From NCBI GenBank assembly GCA_918026815.1, contig CAKJVC010000010.1, forward strand, positions 1,304,501-1,368,500: a stretch of DNA of 64,000 bases, in the 5' to 3' direction. Origin of the DNA: Chalara sp. BL73. Lineage: Eukaryota > Ascomycota > Leotiomycetes > Helotiales. Of this stretch, positions 1 to 11,559 are shown one piece after another. Each line of letters begins with the position of its first letter. Position 1 is the first letter of the stretch. The translations under genes and the position numbers were made by a program. Below the pieces are notes generated by a model that was not told where the DNA came from, searched no databases, and saw only the letters and a list, made by a program, of their open reading frames with translations.

Positions 1-2
1 TT

Positions 3-2821
3 CCAGGGAAAGAAGCAGACATTCGCCTCGGGGACGTTGTTGTCAGCCAGCCGGGAAAAAGTCATGGCGGAGTGGTGCAGTACGACTTTGGAAAGTCAAC
101 GCCAAGCGGGTTTGAGCGCAGGGGATTCCTCAGCCCTCCACCCCAAATCCTCCTCGCTGCCGTCACCAAGCTCCGATCCAACCAAGACAGAGGTAGAGGT
201 AGTCTGCTGCCACATCTGTCGAAGCTTGGTAAACTCCCCAAGTTCGCCCGCGACACAGCAGGAAGCGATGTGCTGTTCGGAGCGGAGTACAACCATGTTG
301 GAGAGAACGGCTGTGCGTCCTGCACAGCTACGCGAAAGATCCAGAGGAAGGAGCGGACAAACAACACTCCTGTGGTTCACTACGGTACAATCGCGTCCGG
401 AAACCAGGTGATGAGGGACGGGGCTACAAGAGACCAGACTAGCTCTGAATTTGGAGAGGTACTGTGCTTCGAGATGGAGGCGGCGGGCTTGATGAACAGT
501 TTCCCGTGCCTGGTGATCCGTGGAATCTGCGACTACGCCGACTCGCACAAGAACGAGAGATGGCAGCCATACGCAGCTGGAGCGGCGGCGGCATATGCGA
601 AGGAGCTGCTGTTAGTGATACCGGCGGTGGATGTGGTGAAGACACAGACGGTCGATGAAGCAACGCGGGGTTAGTATAGCTATCGCGACTTTATGGAAAG
701 AAATAAAACTCACATGCCGTAGAACAGACGCGTCGTTTTTACCTCCCCTTCCTACGAAATCGTCGGTTTGTCGGTCGAAGTGAAGAGCTCGATACGCTAA
801 AACAAAAGCTGCTTGTGAATCAAGATTGCCAGAAGGTGGCAATCAGCGGCCTTGGTGGTATCGGCAAGACCCAGGTCGCGCTACAGTTCGCATATTCTGT
901 CAAGAAAGACTTTCCAGAATTCTCCATTTTCTGGGTACAAGCGTTGAGTATGGAGACTTTTGAGCAGGGTTACATGGAGGTGGCAGGAGCATTAGGAATA
1001 CACATGGGGCAGGAGAGCAAAGAAGACATAAAAAAGCTAGTACGGCAACGGCTATGCACAAAGACTGCAGGAAAGTGGTTGCTAATCGTTGACAATGCTG
1101 ACGACCTGGACTTACTTCATGGGCTCAAGCAAACAGAAGGCTTACTGGCCTCTCTACCAGAAAGCGAAGACGGTCTGACAATATTCACGACGCGACATGG
1201 AGGCGTAGCGCAATATTTGGCGGGCAGCGACGTGATTGAGATGGGAAAGATGACAGGACAAGAGATGGTGGACTTGTTGGAGAAGTCGTTGGTTCGAAAG
1301 AGCCCTTCTTACAACCTCGATATCGCAATGAATCTTCTCACAGAGCTAGAATACCTCCCGTTAGCTATTACCCAGGCAGCAGCATATATCAACATAAATA
1401 AAAGCTCCATCTCCGAGTATCTACGATTATTGAAGAATACGGAGGAGGATGCTGCTACCATCATGAGCACGGATTTTGGCGACAAGACACGATACCAGAA
1501 CTTAACAAATGCAGTTGCGAAGACGTGGACGATAACGTTCAACAAGATTCTCGAATGTGATACATTGGCGGCAGATCTCCTCGCTTTCATATCCTGTATC
1601 GAATGGAGGGCAATTCCGTACTCTATTTTACCAGCAACTCATCCCGAAGCACGGTTGGTAGGGGCCATCGGCACACTCTGCTCATACTCGTTTCTAGAGA
1701 GGAGAGACGATGGCACGAAGCTTGACACACATAGGCTAGTCCATTTGGCGACAAGGATATGGATTGGCCAGAACGGCCGTGAAGCAGAGACGAGTAGGGC
1801 GGCAATGAAACACCTATCGGAAATCTTTCCGTCAGACGATTATACGAATCGTAAGATCTGGCGGGAGTATCTGCCGCATGTGGCACGCATATACAAGAAT
1901 GAGCAATGCAAAGATACAGAGGAAATGAGCGAGCTCTGTCTGAAGGTTGGGCGGTGCTTATACGTTGATGGGAGGATGAAAGAAGCTGTTCTCTGGCTGC
2001 GAGAGTCTTGCGAGTGGAGGGATAGAAATCTTGCCCAAGATGACGCGGATCGGCTTTTGTCGCAGCACGAGCTCGCCGGAGCATATGAAGCAAACGGACA
2101 GGTCATGGAGGCGGTCAAGCTGCTAGAGCGTGTTGTTGCGATAGAAGCGGAAGTGCTTGCAGAGGACAACTTCTCACGACTGTCGTCACAACATGAGCTC
2201 GCCCGAGCATATCAAGCAAACGGACAGGTCACGGAGGCGGTCAAGCTGCTAGAGCGTGTTGTCGCGATACAAGCAGAAGTGCTCGCAGAAGACCACCCCT
2301 TACGACTGGCATCGCAGCATGAGCTTGCCGGAGCATATGAAGCAAACGGACAGGTCATGGAGGCGGTCAAGCTGCTAGAGCGTGTTGTCGCGATAGATGC
2401 GGAAGCGCTCGCAGAAGACCACCTCTCAAGACTTGCGTCGCAGCATGAGCTCGCCCGAGCATACCAAGCAAGCGGACAGGTCACGGAGGCGGTCAAGCTG
2501 CTAGAGCGTGTTGTTGCGGTACAAGCAGAAGTGCTTGTAGAAGAGCACCCTTCACGGCTGATGTCGCAGCATGGGCTCGCTGTAGCATACGAAGCAAACG
2601 GACAGGTCACGGAGGCGGTCAAGCTGCTAGAGCGTGTTGTTGCAATACGAGCAGAAGTGCTCGCAGAAGACCACCCCTCACGACTGGCGTCGCAGCATGA
2701 GCTTGCCGTAGCATATCAAGCAAACGGACAGGTCACGGAGGCGGTCAAGCTGCTAGAGCGTGTTGTCGCGATAAAAGCGGAAGCGCTCGCAGAAGACCAC
2801 CCTTCAAGACTAGTGTCGTAG
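3..2821 (+). CDS. NLR1: nucleoside phosphorylase domain, NB-ARC, TPR (5' partial)
   Basis: The coding frame is already open at base 3, so the N-terminus lies outside the window. Exon 3..669 encodes the C-terminal half of a PNP/UDP phosphorylase domain, with CFEMEAAGL and a VIRGICDYADSHK motif followed by an AAAYAKELL helix. I infer an intron at 670..722 (GTTAGT donor, CTCAC branch site, phase 1). Exon 723..2821 begins with the linker FYLPFLRNRRFVGR and then NB-ARC: P-loop GLGGIGKTQ (about 853), Walker B-like LLIVDNADD, FTTR, LPLAITQAAAY and an MHD-like HRLVHLA. Six near-identical 42-residue TPRs follow. Family knowledge: fungal NLRs of this type are intracellular sensors, and PNP is one of several alternative effector domains. 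The frame stops at 2819-2821 inside a repeat, where sister repeats have CAG; the same frame stays open afterwards to 3082. The product is therefore probably shortened by about 87 residues. Domain calls are strong; the exact intron ends are inferred. Confidence 0.88.
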
Positions 2822-2945
2822 CATGAGCTTGCCGTAGCATATCAAGCAAACGGGCAGGGCAAGGAGGCTGTCAAGCTGCTAGAGCGTGTTGTTGCGATAC
2901 AAGCGGAAATGCTCGCAGAAGACCACCCCTCACGACTAGTATCGG
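2061..2945 (+). repeat. Tandem 126-bp TPR-coding units of NLR1
   Basis: Seven head-to-tail 126-bp units are visible, each encoding a 42-residue TPR of the type QHELAxAYxANGQVxEAVKLL. The core GGAGGCGGTCAAGCTGCT recurs exactly every 126 bp (for example 2107 and 2233). Units differ at only a few codons. The seventh lies beyond the premature stop. Confidence 0.93.
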
Positions 2946-3082
2946 AGAAGGTGCTTGCGGCTTTCTATGAGGATCTGCTGAGGAGGTCTGAAACTGAACA
3001 GACTTTGGCATCTTATATAGAAGGTCCCGCAGCGGATGAGGAGGCTAGAACTCTTACCATGAATCTTGAGAAGCTGCTGTAG
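2822..3082 (+). pseudogene. Severed C-terminal tail of NLR1
   Basis: After the TAG at 2819-2821 the NLR1 frame continues without another stop to the TAG at 3080-3082. It encodes one more complete TPR (HELAVAYQANGQGKEAVKLL) and a non-repeat cap ending in MNLEKLL. The cap looks like the original C-terminus. Restored by a single Q codon, the gene would be continuous, so this is either a recent loss or an allele-specific stop. Confidence 0.8.
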
Positions 3083-3314
3083 ACATTATACGGTCTGAAG
3101 CAGAAGGGAAGAAAGTGGGCAAGGTCACTAGTTCATACACCAGTTATTAAATACTATCACACCATCCCTAGAAATGGAAACGTCATCACTAGCCCGAATA
3201 ACTTTGCTGATCTAGTATTTGCTCGCTATTGGTCAAAGCCGCGCATGATGTAGTTTAACCCCGTGTCAGCCACATTCCTTAGCAGTCACGAGCATAGCAA
3301 ATAATCACATAGGT

Positions 3315-3619
3315 GAAATTACGTCGTAATCATTATGGGACATGAGGATCGTTTTACACTAACCAAAATCGTTGATTAGAAGTACCGACCCGCGTGACGA
3401 CCTTGCATGAATTTGCATGCCACAGCAGCCGCAAGGCTCATGACGATTTCTAGCATGGGTAGTGAGGCTCTAAAGCTCAGGTAAGGCCATTTTTTATGAG
3501 TATTAAGAGTAATAAGGGCTCGATAGCGAAAACGTAGCAAAAATGGCTTGGTTGTGTTATAAACAAAAGACTTTCTGTAAATCAGGCGCGCGAGGGCGAC
3601 GATGCAAAACGTAATTTTC
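3315..3619 (+). repeat. MITE-like element, copy 1
   Basis: This copy starts GAAATTACGTCG and ends CGTAATTTTC, giving short terminal inverted repeats. It aligns along most of its length with 10974-11292. Shared blocks include CTTGCATGA, GGCTCATG, CGATTTCTAGCATG and CAGGGCGAGGGCGACGATG-like sequence. This copy is richer in A/T than copy 2, consistent with C-to-T decay. No transposase is visible. Partial copies lie at 5715-5899 (inverted) and 33303-33470. Confidence 0.65.
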
Positions 3620-5714
3620 TGGTAGGAAAAGTTCAAAGCGTTTCAAAAGCGGCCGCGGAACACGACTTAGATAAAGATATAGAAAGATGTCGGTGTGCGA
3701 AGAGTTTGAGATGCTTAAAGTTAAAGCACCTGGTGTTTCTCGGCACGGTGGGTTTCTCGCTACGTAGGATGGACGTTACGCATAGTTAATAGCCCTATTA
3801 ATGCTGTGTGACCCCCTTTAATAAATTGTTATCATGCTTAACCCTGGCGAAAGAACGTTGAGGGGAACCGCGAATTCCGTTACCTGTAACCCGTCCTTGC
3901 CAGCTTCTCCAACTCTAGACAGCTCTCAAGAAATCGCGGTGTTTGACCTGTTGCAGGTTATAGTCGGGGCGTAAGCCTTGAGACTGTACTTTGCCTCGCT
4001 TGGAAGAACATTCAGCCAGGGTTTGAGTGGAGATGTAGCCGTAGTCGTCCAACAAATAACGCTCTCCGGTTTCACAGAGGCAGGCATAAATGATTACATA
4101 AATCTTCCTGGTAAAGTAAGTCAAACTTCTCCTCTTCGGACCAGCAGTCGGAAGGCATGAATAGCCCCAGCCTCCTTGGCCAAGCCTATTCTTTAGCATT
4201 ATCTTATTTCTCCTGTATATTCATCCCTTTCTTAGACTATCCAGCAACATAAGCACCCTTTCAATAAGTGAGATAAAGTATATTCCTGTCTCTTTCTATA
4301 TAAGCTGGGTCATTTGAAAGTCAGAGTATATATGCTGACGGGGAAAGAATAATATTGATAAAGATTCGAACACGATAGTGGCCTCGTTAGAAAGTAGAGA
4401 TATTTCATTCCTCCAGAAACGAGTAGGATAGTTTTCACACAATCCAAAGCGAAAGATACTAACAGTATCTATTTATAGTGCGTAGGAACAGCAAGAATTA
4501 TGCTTTAGTTAATGACTTGAACTGCAACTACACAATGGCAAGCTTGCAAAAAATCTCTGAGATTCCGCTGAAAATTAAGTATAATTGGCCTAAGTAGTTC
4601 ATGTCACTGAGATATGAAGCACGCTACTGGGGTGTATAAGAGCTGGCCGATCCAGACGCCTCTGGCAGCCAGTTTGATCCAGCTGTATTACCAACAGTGC
4701 CTAAGTCGCTGGCAGAGTTAATAAATGAAAAGCACCAAGCTCGCAATGAAAGATATACAATTAAACTTACCGCGCATCTGGCACTGACGGCTTATCAAAA
4801 TAACACGACTTTAGCCGAAACTTCAGCTGAGCTAGCAGCCAGAATCTCGCAAGCAAGTCTCAGTCATTTGGAACATACGACTTTCCTATCCTTCAAAAAC
4901 GAGAAAAAGAAATTAGGCCAACAACACACCTCCAAAAAAATAACGTCTCGACACTGGCTCCGAATCTCCCAACGCTTTGCGTCTCAGCTGCTGACACGGA
5001 GGAAATCAGAGCTGTAGAATAGTCAATCGAGTGAACGGAGTGATATAATTCTATTGTAGAATACACGCATGTAAAAAGGAAAAATAAAAAGAACGCCCAG
5101 GTCCATACAGCTAGAATGCGCGCCGAGCCCACTAGTAGTATGAGGATAGCCAAGCAAACCTCGGCTGCTAGCATTCCCCATGACGACAGCGTGCCCCAGC
5201 TGTGGGCCAGAGCGTCCAGCGCCGCCTCGCTGGTATGGGGTTTCACTGTCAAGGGATTGTTGAAGCCAAGTCGGCTATTTGTGGGGGAAAAAAGGGAGAG
5301 CCCGACAACGTGGTCAGTCAGCTGTCCGCGGGGTTCAGGGAAACCACAATCCACAATTTACACTCCACGCTCCACACTCTGCCCCGCATTAGCTGATTTG
5401 CTTCTCTCGACTCCACTGTCAGGAACTGGCTTACTCAAGGGTGCCAAGGGGCGCCGCGTTCAGAAGCTCATGTATTCCGTCCCTATGTGGCGAGAAACCC
5501 ACCATGGCGAGAAAAACAATAGGTACTTTGGCTTCAAGCGTCTCGAACCTTATACATCCATCGATATCTCCTATATTTTATAAAAATTGTGTTCTATTGC
5601 CACTCCTGAATACTCCTGGCCTAGCTACTTGAAAATTTATGTTCGCATCATCGTCGTGGCGCCTGGTTTACATCACAGCGCCACCATTAAGCTTTTACGG
5701 TTGTAGAAATTTAT
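3620..5714. other. Repeat-derived intergenic stretch with remnant reading frames
   Basis: I see no intact gene here. At 4640-5017 (+) an open stretch encodes an Ala/Thr/Glu-rich peptide (ADPDASGSQFDPA, then AETSAELAARI) with no ATG in good context; it may be a transposon-protein remnant. At 4993-5354 (-) an open stretch encodes one or two hydrophobic segments (LAILILLVG, then WAFFLFFLF) but lacks an ATG at its 5' end. Neither is recognisable. Confidence 0.35.
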
Positions 5715-5899
5715 AAACTATCCTTATCCGAGCCTCTGGGCTCTTCAGGACTATAGAGAAGCCATTGCCAGTCTTGTTGTGGCTGCCAAATTCATGCAGG
5801 GTCGGCGGGCCGGTTGGTACCTCAAATGAAAAGCGACCAACTATTTTTTATTAGTGTGAGTCCTCGCACATCCCATAGTAATTATGTAGTAATTTTACT
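5715..5899 (-). repeat. MITE-like element, partial inverted copy
   Basis: Read on the minus strand this matches the first half of the 3315-3619 element: the AAATTAC terminus, then ACCNACCCG, then CTGCATGAATTTGGCAGCCAC. The second half is missing. Confidence 0.55.
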
Positions 5900-6495
5900 T
5901 GGGTAATCATCTTGCCAAGCTTGTTGACCATTCGGGACTGTGGCTGACGCGATCTAACTTGTCTTGGCGACGGTGCAGATTTCCCTGCACACTGCTGTGT
6001 GGTTACTAAATTACTACTAATTTGCTGGACCAGGGCAAACTTTGGCTCCATACTTATGTCATCCGTGCTCGGAACATAATTGGCTATTCTGGCTTCTTAA
6101 ATTGTGTCATCCTTTTTGTGCTTCCCCATACTGCGCGGACCACTCTACTGTACTCTACGCGCTATCCTGCAGAGCGACTGTGCGGCTCAGACAACCAGGG
6201 ACAGACAAGTTCTATTACGAGACCGTACATCTCATTGACAATAAATCATGGCCCAACCGTTCATGAGCATTGAGTGGCATAAACACCGTGGGCTCCTGAA
6301 GCGACTGCCTAGCGGTTAGCTGGCCTTGTGCGCTTACGGCGATACACAACGACGCCACTCTTCCCATGAGGCTGCGTTCAGCCGAGTCGACATGACCGCT
6401 TCAAACTCGATAACAATTTCGCATATGCCGATTTAGCGACCCAATATTCACCGATAATCCTCCTCTCTTACCGCCCTTCGAATCATGGTCAAATA
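5900..6495. other. Upstream region of NLR2, no recognised feature
   Basis: No coding sequence or repeat is recognised. It contains the 5' flank and presumably the promoter of the HET-NLR starting at 6496. I could not identify a convincing TATA box or operator. Confidence 0.3.
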
Positions 6496-9400
6496 ATGCG
6501 TCTACTGAAATACGAAAATGATGGCGAGTTCAGCCTCACACAGGACATCACCGACAACATTCCCCGATATGCAATACTTTCACACACATGGGGAGCAGAA
6601 GAGGTCACCTTCAGAGATATGGTAGATGGCAAGGGCAAGAGTAAATCAGGCTATGAGAAAATACGGTTCTGCGGAGAACAAGCCAGGCGTGATGGCTTAC
6701 AATACTTTTGGGTGGACACCTGCTGCATCGATAAATCAAGCAGCGCTGAGCTCTCAGAAGCTATCAACTCCATGTTTCGCTGGTACCGCGAGTCGACCAG
6801 ATGCTACGTTTATCTGTCGGATGTGTTGAAAACTACCGTCAATAGTGACGACCTGGCCTGGGGATCGGCATTTCGGAAAAGCAGATGGTTTACTCGAGGC
6901 TGGACTCTTCAAGAGCTTATCGCTCCGACATCAGTTGAATTCTTCTCGGGGGAAAAAGAGCTGTTAGGCAACAAAACATCTCTAGAACAACATGTCTGCG
7001 AAATAACAAGGATTCCTGCCAAAGCTTTTCGAGGAAGCCCTTTAACTGGTTTCAGCATTGCCGAGCGAATGTCATGGGCAGAACAACGCGAAACTACTCG
7101 CGAAGAAGATCAGGCGTACTCATTACTTGGCATTTTTGATATCAGCATACCGGTTATTTATGGTGAAGGAAAAAAGAAAGCAATAAAAAGGCTTCGAGAA
7201 GAAATCGACGAAGCGTCAAAAGGTAAGTTCTTCTTTTTTATCACTAGTAGTCATCAAGTGTCTAAGCGGATCTGGGTATTAAGAAGCTGCTGACTAGAAT
7301 AGGGGCTAAGCGCGAAGACTTCTCAGTCGCTTTCAGCCTTTCTGATGTTCCTGATATCGAACACTTCGTGGCAAGAAAAAAGGAGCTTGCAGAAATGAAT
7401 AAGACACTTAGTGGTGATGGCTCCCGCCGTACAGTTGTTCTTCACGGCTTAGGCGGAATCGGTAAGACACAACTTGCTGTTGCGTATGCGAAGCAGCATA
7501 AGGATAACTACTCAGCAGTATTCTGGCTGAATATCAAGGATGAGAATTCTTTGATGCAGAGTTTCGTCAAAATAGCGAAGCAAATATCACGGGAGCATCC
7601 TACTGTTAGCCGGCTAAGCAATGTGGCTACAAAAGAAAACCTTGACGAGGTTGTAGATGCAGTCAAGGCATGGCTGAGCCTGCCCAGCAACACACGATGG
7701 CTGATGATATACGACAACTACGACAACCCAAAAATAGCAGGCAACACGGACCCCAACCCAGTAGATATCTATGCTTTTCTCCCCGAGTCACATCAAGGTT
7801 CGATTATTATCACGACGCGGTCGTCGCAAGTTGAATTGGGATGTTGTATCCAAATTCGAAAACTGGGAAATGTTGGGGATAGTCTTGTGATTCTGTCAAG
7901 TGTATCGAGACGTGAAGAACTAGTGAATGGTATGAGCGTTCTGAAATTTTATTACGGCTTTAACTTGAATGCTAGATCCCGATGCTGTAAAGCTCGCTGA
8001 AAAGTTGGATGGGTTTCCACTTGCACTTGCTACAGCTGGAGCATATTTAAATCAAACGTCAATGAGTTTCTCTGACTATCTTCGGCTGTATAAAGAGTCA
8101 TGGGCGAAACTCCAGAAACGGAGTCCTGTGCTAGGCTCGTACAAAGACCGAACGCTTTATTCTACATGGCAAATCTCATTTGATTACGTCGAACAGCGAA
8201 ACCCACTCTCGGCAAAGCTTCTTTGCCTGTGGGCGTATTTTGATAACCAGGATCTTTGGTTTGAGCTTCTCCGACATAGCGATTCGGCGGACCCAGAATG
8301 GATACGAGAGCTTACCGAAGACGAGTTAAGCTTCCACGATGCAATGCGGGTCTTGAGCAACCATGGGCTAGTGGAGGTCGCCAAGTCTTCAGAGGAGTGG
8401 GGCGAGTCAAAAGGGTACAGCATTCATGAATGCGTTCACCTATGGGCAGTTCATGCTTTGAACCAAGAGTGGGATTCTGATTTAGCTAGGCTAGCTGTGA
8501 AATTTGTGGGAGCGCATGTCCCAGGAGTTGAGGATGTTCGGCCGTGGTTAATACAACGTCGACTTCTCCAGCATGCAGCAAGATGCTCGTTTATCGCTAT
8601 GAAAGGTATAATTGCCGACGATGGCATAGAATGGGCTTACCAACAACTGGGTATTCTTTACGCAAACCAGGGGAAGCTCGCAGAGGCTCAGTCAATGTTC
8701 GAGCGAGCGCTGGCAGGGTACGAGAAAGCGCCCGGCGCAGAGCACACGTCGACGCTTGAAACGGCCAACAACCTTGGGATCCTTTATAAGGCTCAGGGGA
8801 AGCTCGCGAAGGCTCAGTTGATGTACGAGCGAGCGCTGCGAGGGAATGAGAAAGCGCTCGGCGCAGAGCACACGTCGACGCTTGACACGATCAACAACCT
8901 TGGGGTCCTTTACGCGGCTCAGGGGAAGCTCGCGAAGGCTCAGTCGATGTTCGAGCGAGCGCTGCGAGGGAATGAGAAAGCGCTCGGCGCAGAGCACACG
9001 TCGACGCTTGGCACGGTCAACAACCTCGGGCTTCTTTATGAGGCTCAGGGGAAGCTTGCGGAGGCTCAGTCAATGGTCGAGCGAGCGCTGGCAGGAAAAG
9101 AGAAAGCGCTCGGCGCAGAGCACACGTCGACGCTTGGCACGGCCAACAACCTTGGGGTCCTTTACGCGGCTCAGGGGAAGCTCGCAGAGGCTCAGTTGAT
9201 GTACGAGCGAGCGCTGGCAGGGTACGAGAAAGCGCTCGGCGCAGAGCACACGTCGACACTTGGCACGGTCAACAACCTCGGGCTTCTTTATGAGGCTCAG
9301 GGGAAGCTCGCGAGGGCTCAGTTGATGTACGAGCGAGCGCTGGCAGGAAAAGAGAAAGCGCTCGGCGCAGAGCACACGTCGACGCTTGGCACGGTCAATA

Positions 9401-9948
9401 ACCTTGGGCTTCTCTACGCTACTCAGGGGAAGCTCGCGAAGGCTCAGTTGATGTACGAGCGAGCGCTGGTAGGAAAAGAGAAAGCGCTCGGCGCAGAGCA
9501 CACGTCGACGCTTGGCACGGTCAATAACCTTGGGCTTCTCTACGCTACTCAGGGGAAGCTCGCAAAGGCCGAGCAGATGTATGAGCAGGCGTTAGCTGGC
9601 TATGAGAAGGCGCTCGGCGCAGACAATGTTACAACATATGTACCAGCCTTAAATACAATCTGGAGTTTCGGCTCTCTTTTCAAAGATAAAAATGATTTTG
9701 CAAACGCTAGGATGATGTATTCAAAGGCTTTAGCTGGGTTTGAGAAAGTAGTGGGACCTGACCATCAAAGGTCTCGAAACCTGCAGGACAATCTTCGTGC
9801 TTTAGATTCCTTGAAAGAGAATAGCGCGCTAGTAGAGGTGGAAGAGCCTATGAATAATTCCCAGGAAGGACTGTCGCGTTTGGGTGCTGAAGGAACTCGG
9901 CAAAAATCAAAGGGCTATAAGCCACTCAAAAAACGTAGGCTCAGGTAG
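6496..9948 (+). CDS. NLR2: HET, NB-ARC, TPR protein
   Basis: Three exons, 6496..7222, 7267..7929 and 7976..9948, give a 1120-residue frame. The introns are 44 and 46 nt and both phase 1. Residues 1-240 are a HET domain: YAILSHTWG, FWVDTCCIDK, SMFRWYRES, then WFTRGWTLQEL and RETTREEDQAYSLLGIF. NB-ARC follows: P-loop GLGGIGKTQ, LMIYDNYDN (Walker B-like), IITTRSSQVE, and GFPLALATAGAY at the exon 2/3 junction. Eight near-identical 42-residue TPRs of the type LGLLYxxQGKLAxAQLMYERAL come next, then a ninth divergent repeat and a basic tail (PLKKRRLR). Family knowledge: HET domains trigger cell death in heterokaryon incompatibility; NB-ARC acts as the switch. It lies 1.6 kb upstream of NLR3, whose body is paralogous. 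The reading frame appears intact. The 44-nt first intron is short and is the least certain point of the model. Confidence 0.92.
8647..9655 (+). repeat. Tandem 126-bp TPR-coding units of NLR2
   Basis: Eight direct 126-bp units share long identical stretches such as GCGCTCGGCGCAGAGCACAC and AGGGGAAGCTCGC. Protein units differ mainly at a few positions (ANQ/KAQ/AAQ/EAQ/ATQ, SMF/LMY/SMV). These variable positions are the kind expected on a TPR concave surface. Confidence 0.93.
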
Positions 9949-10775
9949 GCGGGGTCTTTGTTTATGTATCTCTACTTTTATATTTATAGTATATATGTTT
10001 TATAGCTTTGATAGAGAGGGGCTTCGGGAGCTCGGTGTTTATATATTAGTATGGAAATATACGATGGTTGCCTGGAATATTCCAGAGCAATCTCCTTACT
10101 TTTCTGGCCAAGCGCGTGCGTCCTTACTATTTGGGATTGAAAAGTATTTCATTTAGGTATTTGCCATGGTTAGTGCCGCAGTCTCGTTTTGTCAAATCGA
10201 AGGCTTTGCAAAATCTGTGTTGGATGTCTGGCCAGCCCGCTAATATCACGTAATCAACCCACAACAAGGAGGCGGGCGAATGAATGTTGGGTCTAGAACA
10301 CAGGCGGCATTCTTCTAGAAACTTGCATGAGAAGCTACTTACCTACATTCACTATGCCTGGCGCGGTCTCCCACTCGTTCATTGGTGCCTCTCACTTATA
10401 TCCATCATCGAGTAAGCCAACATAAGCGATCATGCCAGTGAAGTCCTTGCAGAGGGCTTTCTGCTGGGAGAGCCTCGCATATACGGTGCCATATCAAGAC
10501 GTAAAAAGGCCCCTCTTTGTACCCTCCACCACCGCGCACGCGGGCGACGCTCGAAAAGAGCAAACGGCCCAAAACCAACGGTATCTCGCTGCGTCGGAAG
10601 CAGGCGTCGAAGCTGGGAGCCTCTTCTCATCATTCACTGCTCGGCCAGGTGATGAGCCTCGTTGTTGTGCTGCATTATTGATGCGGGAACCCGTCGGATT
10701 ATCGATCGGATGCACGCATTCTCTGCGGCAACCTTGTCGCTTGGATCGGGCAGCCGCAAGCTTGGTAAAATAGTT
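9949..10775. other. Intergenic, no supported gene
   Basis: Small overlapping open frames occur on both strands at 10430-10900, but none has a recognisable motif or start context. Nothing else is identified. Confidence 0.3.
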
Positions 10776-10971
10776 ACTTGCATATAGGGGTTTACGGATC
10801 CACATACGACCCATTAGGTCACGTGGTCCACACAACCCCCATTCTGTAGAATCTAGAGTAGAACCTAATACAACAACAATTATTACCATACTCATCAGGA
10901 GCAAGAGCGTGGCCTACAAAGTAGAGCTGCGCTTTTTGCCCCGTGGAAGGTAAGACACACCGATACCAACA
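10776..10971 (-). repeat. Solo LTR-like copy (family of 23339-23532)
   Basis: This is the inverted counterpart of 23339-23532, with very high identity over about 195 bp. Shared blocks include GGGGTTTACGGATCCACATA, AATCTAGAGTAGAACCTAAT and GAGCGTGGCCTACAAAGTAG. On the minus strand it begins TGTTGGTATCGG. No target-site duplication is visible, and the end adjoining the MITE at 10974 may be rearranged. Confidence 0.75.
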
Positions 10972-10973
10972 GT

Positions 10974-11292
10974 GAAATTACGTCGTGATTGTCCACATTT
11001 TACGCGAGGCGCGGGGTCGCTTTGCTTTGACCAAAATTTGTTAGTCGCCGTGACTTAAAGTACTTACCCCACGTGGCAGCCTTGCATGACTTGCCTGCCA
11101 CGGCAGCCACAAGGCTCATGGCGATTTCTAGCATGGTAGTGGGGCCCTAAAGCTCGGGTACGACCCTTTTATAAGTATCAGGAGTGATAAGAGATAAGGT
11201 CCCGATGGTGGAGCCATAGTGAAGGAACTCTATTGCGGCATAAAGGGGACCGTCCGCAGATCAGGGCGAGGGCGACGATGCGAACCTAATTC
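10974..11292 (+). repeat. MITE-like element, copy 2
   Basis: This is the least decayed copy of the element at 3315-3619. It starts GAAATTACGTCGTGATTG and ends near CCTAATTCTC. It lies directly against the LTR copy at 10776-10971. Confidence 0.65.
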
Positions 11293-11559
11293 TCTAGTGG
11301 GAGGTACACAAAATGCATCTTAATAAGCAAGGAAGTAATGCTTTATGAGTGAGCGCGCCAGTAAGGCTCTTGCAAATGCCTCCCACTAGCGACTGGCTGG
11401 ATTGCCGCACTTGCACGTGCGGAGAGTGGCGCCACCTATCATCTTTCAGCTGAGTTGATAAGCGCCAGCCTCAATCCAGCCTCCACCTTCCATCCTGATA
11501 GTCCACTGCACATGCCGACTTAGCAATCCAAGACCTACTGAGACTCCTTCGCTTCAACG

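Noticed and set aside
4993..5354. Membrane-protein gene on the minus strand
   Set aside because: No ATG near the 5' end, no family match, and the frame overlaps unrelated open frames; kept only as a note in the intergenic entry.
8692..9501. Long minus-strand open frames with repetitive LCAERFL peptides
   Set aside because: They are antisense shadows of the near-identical TPR units of NLR2; periodicity comes from the 126-bp repeat.
10430..10904. Overlapping open frames on both strands
   Set aside because: No motif, no start context, and one runs into the LTR copy at 10776.
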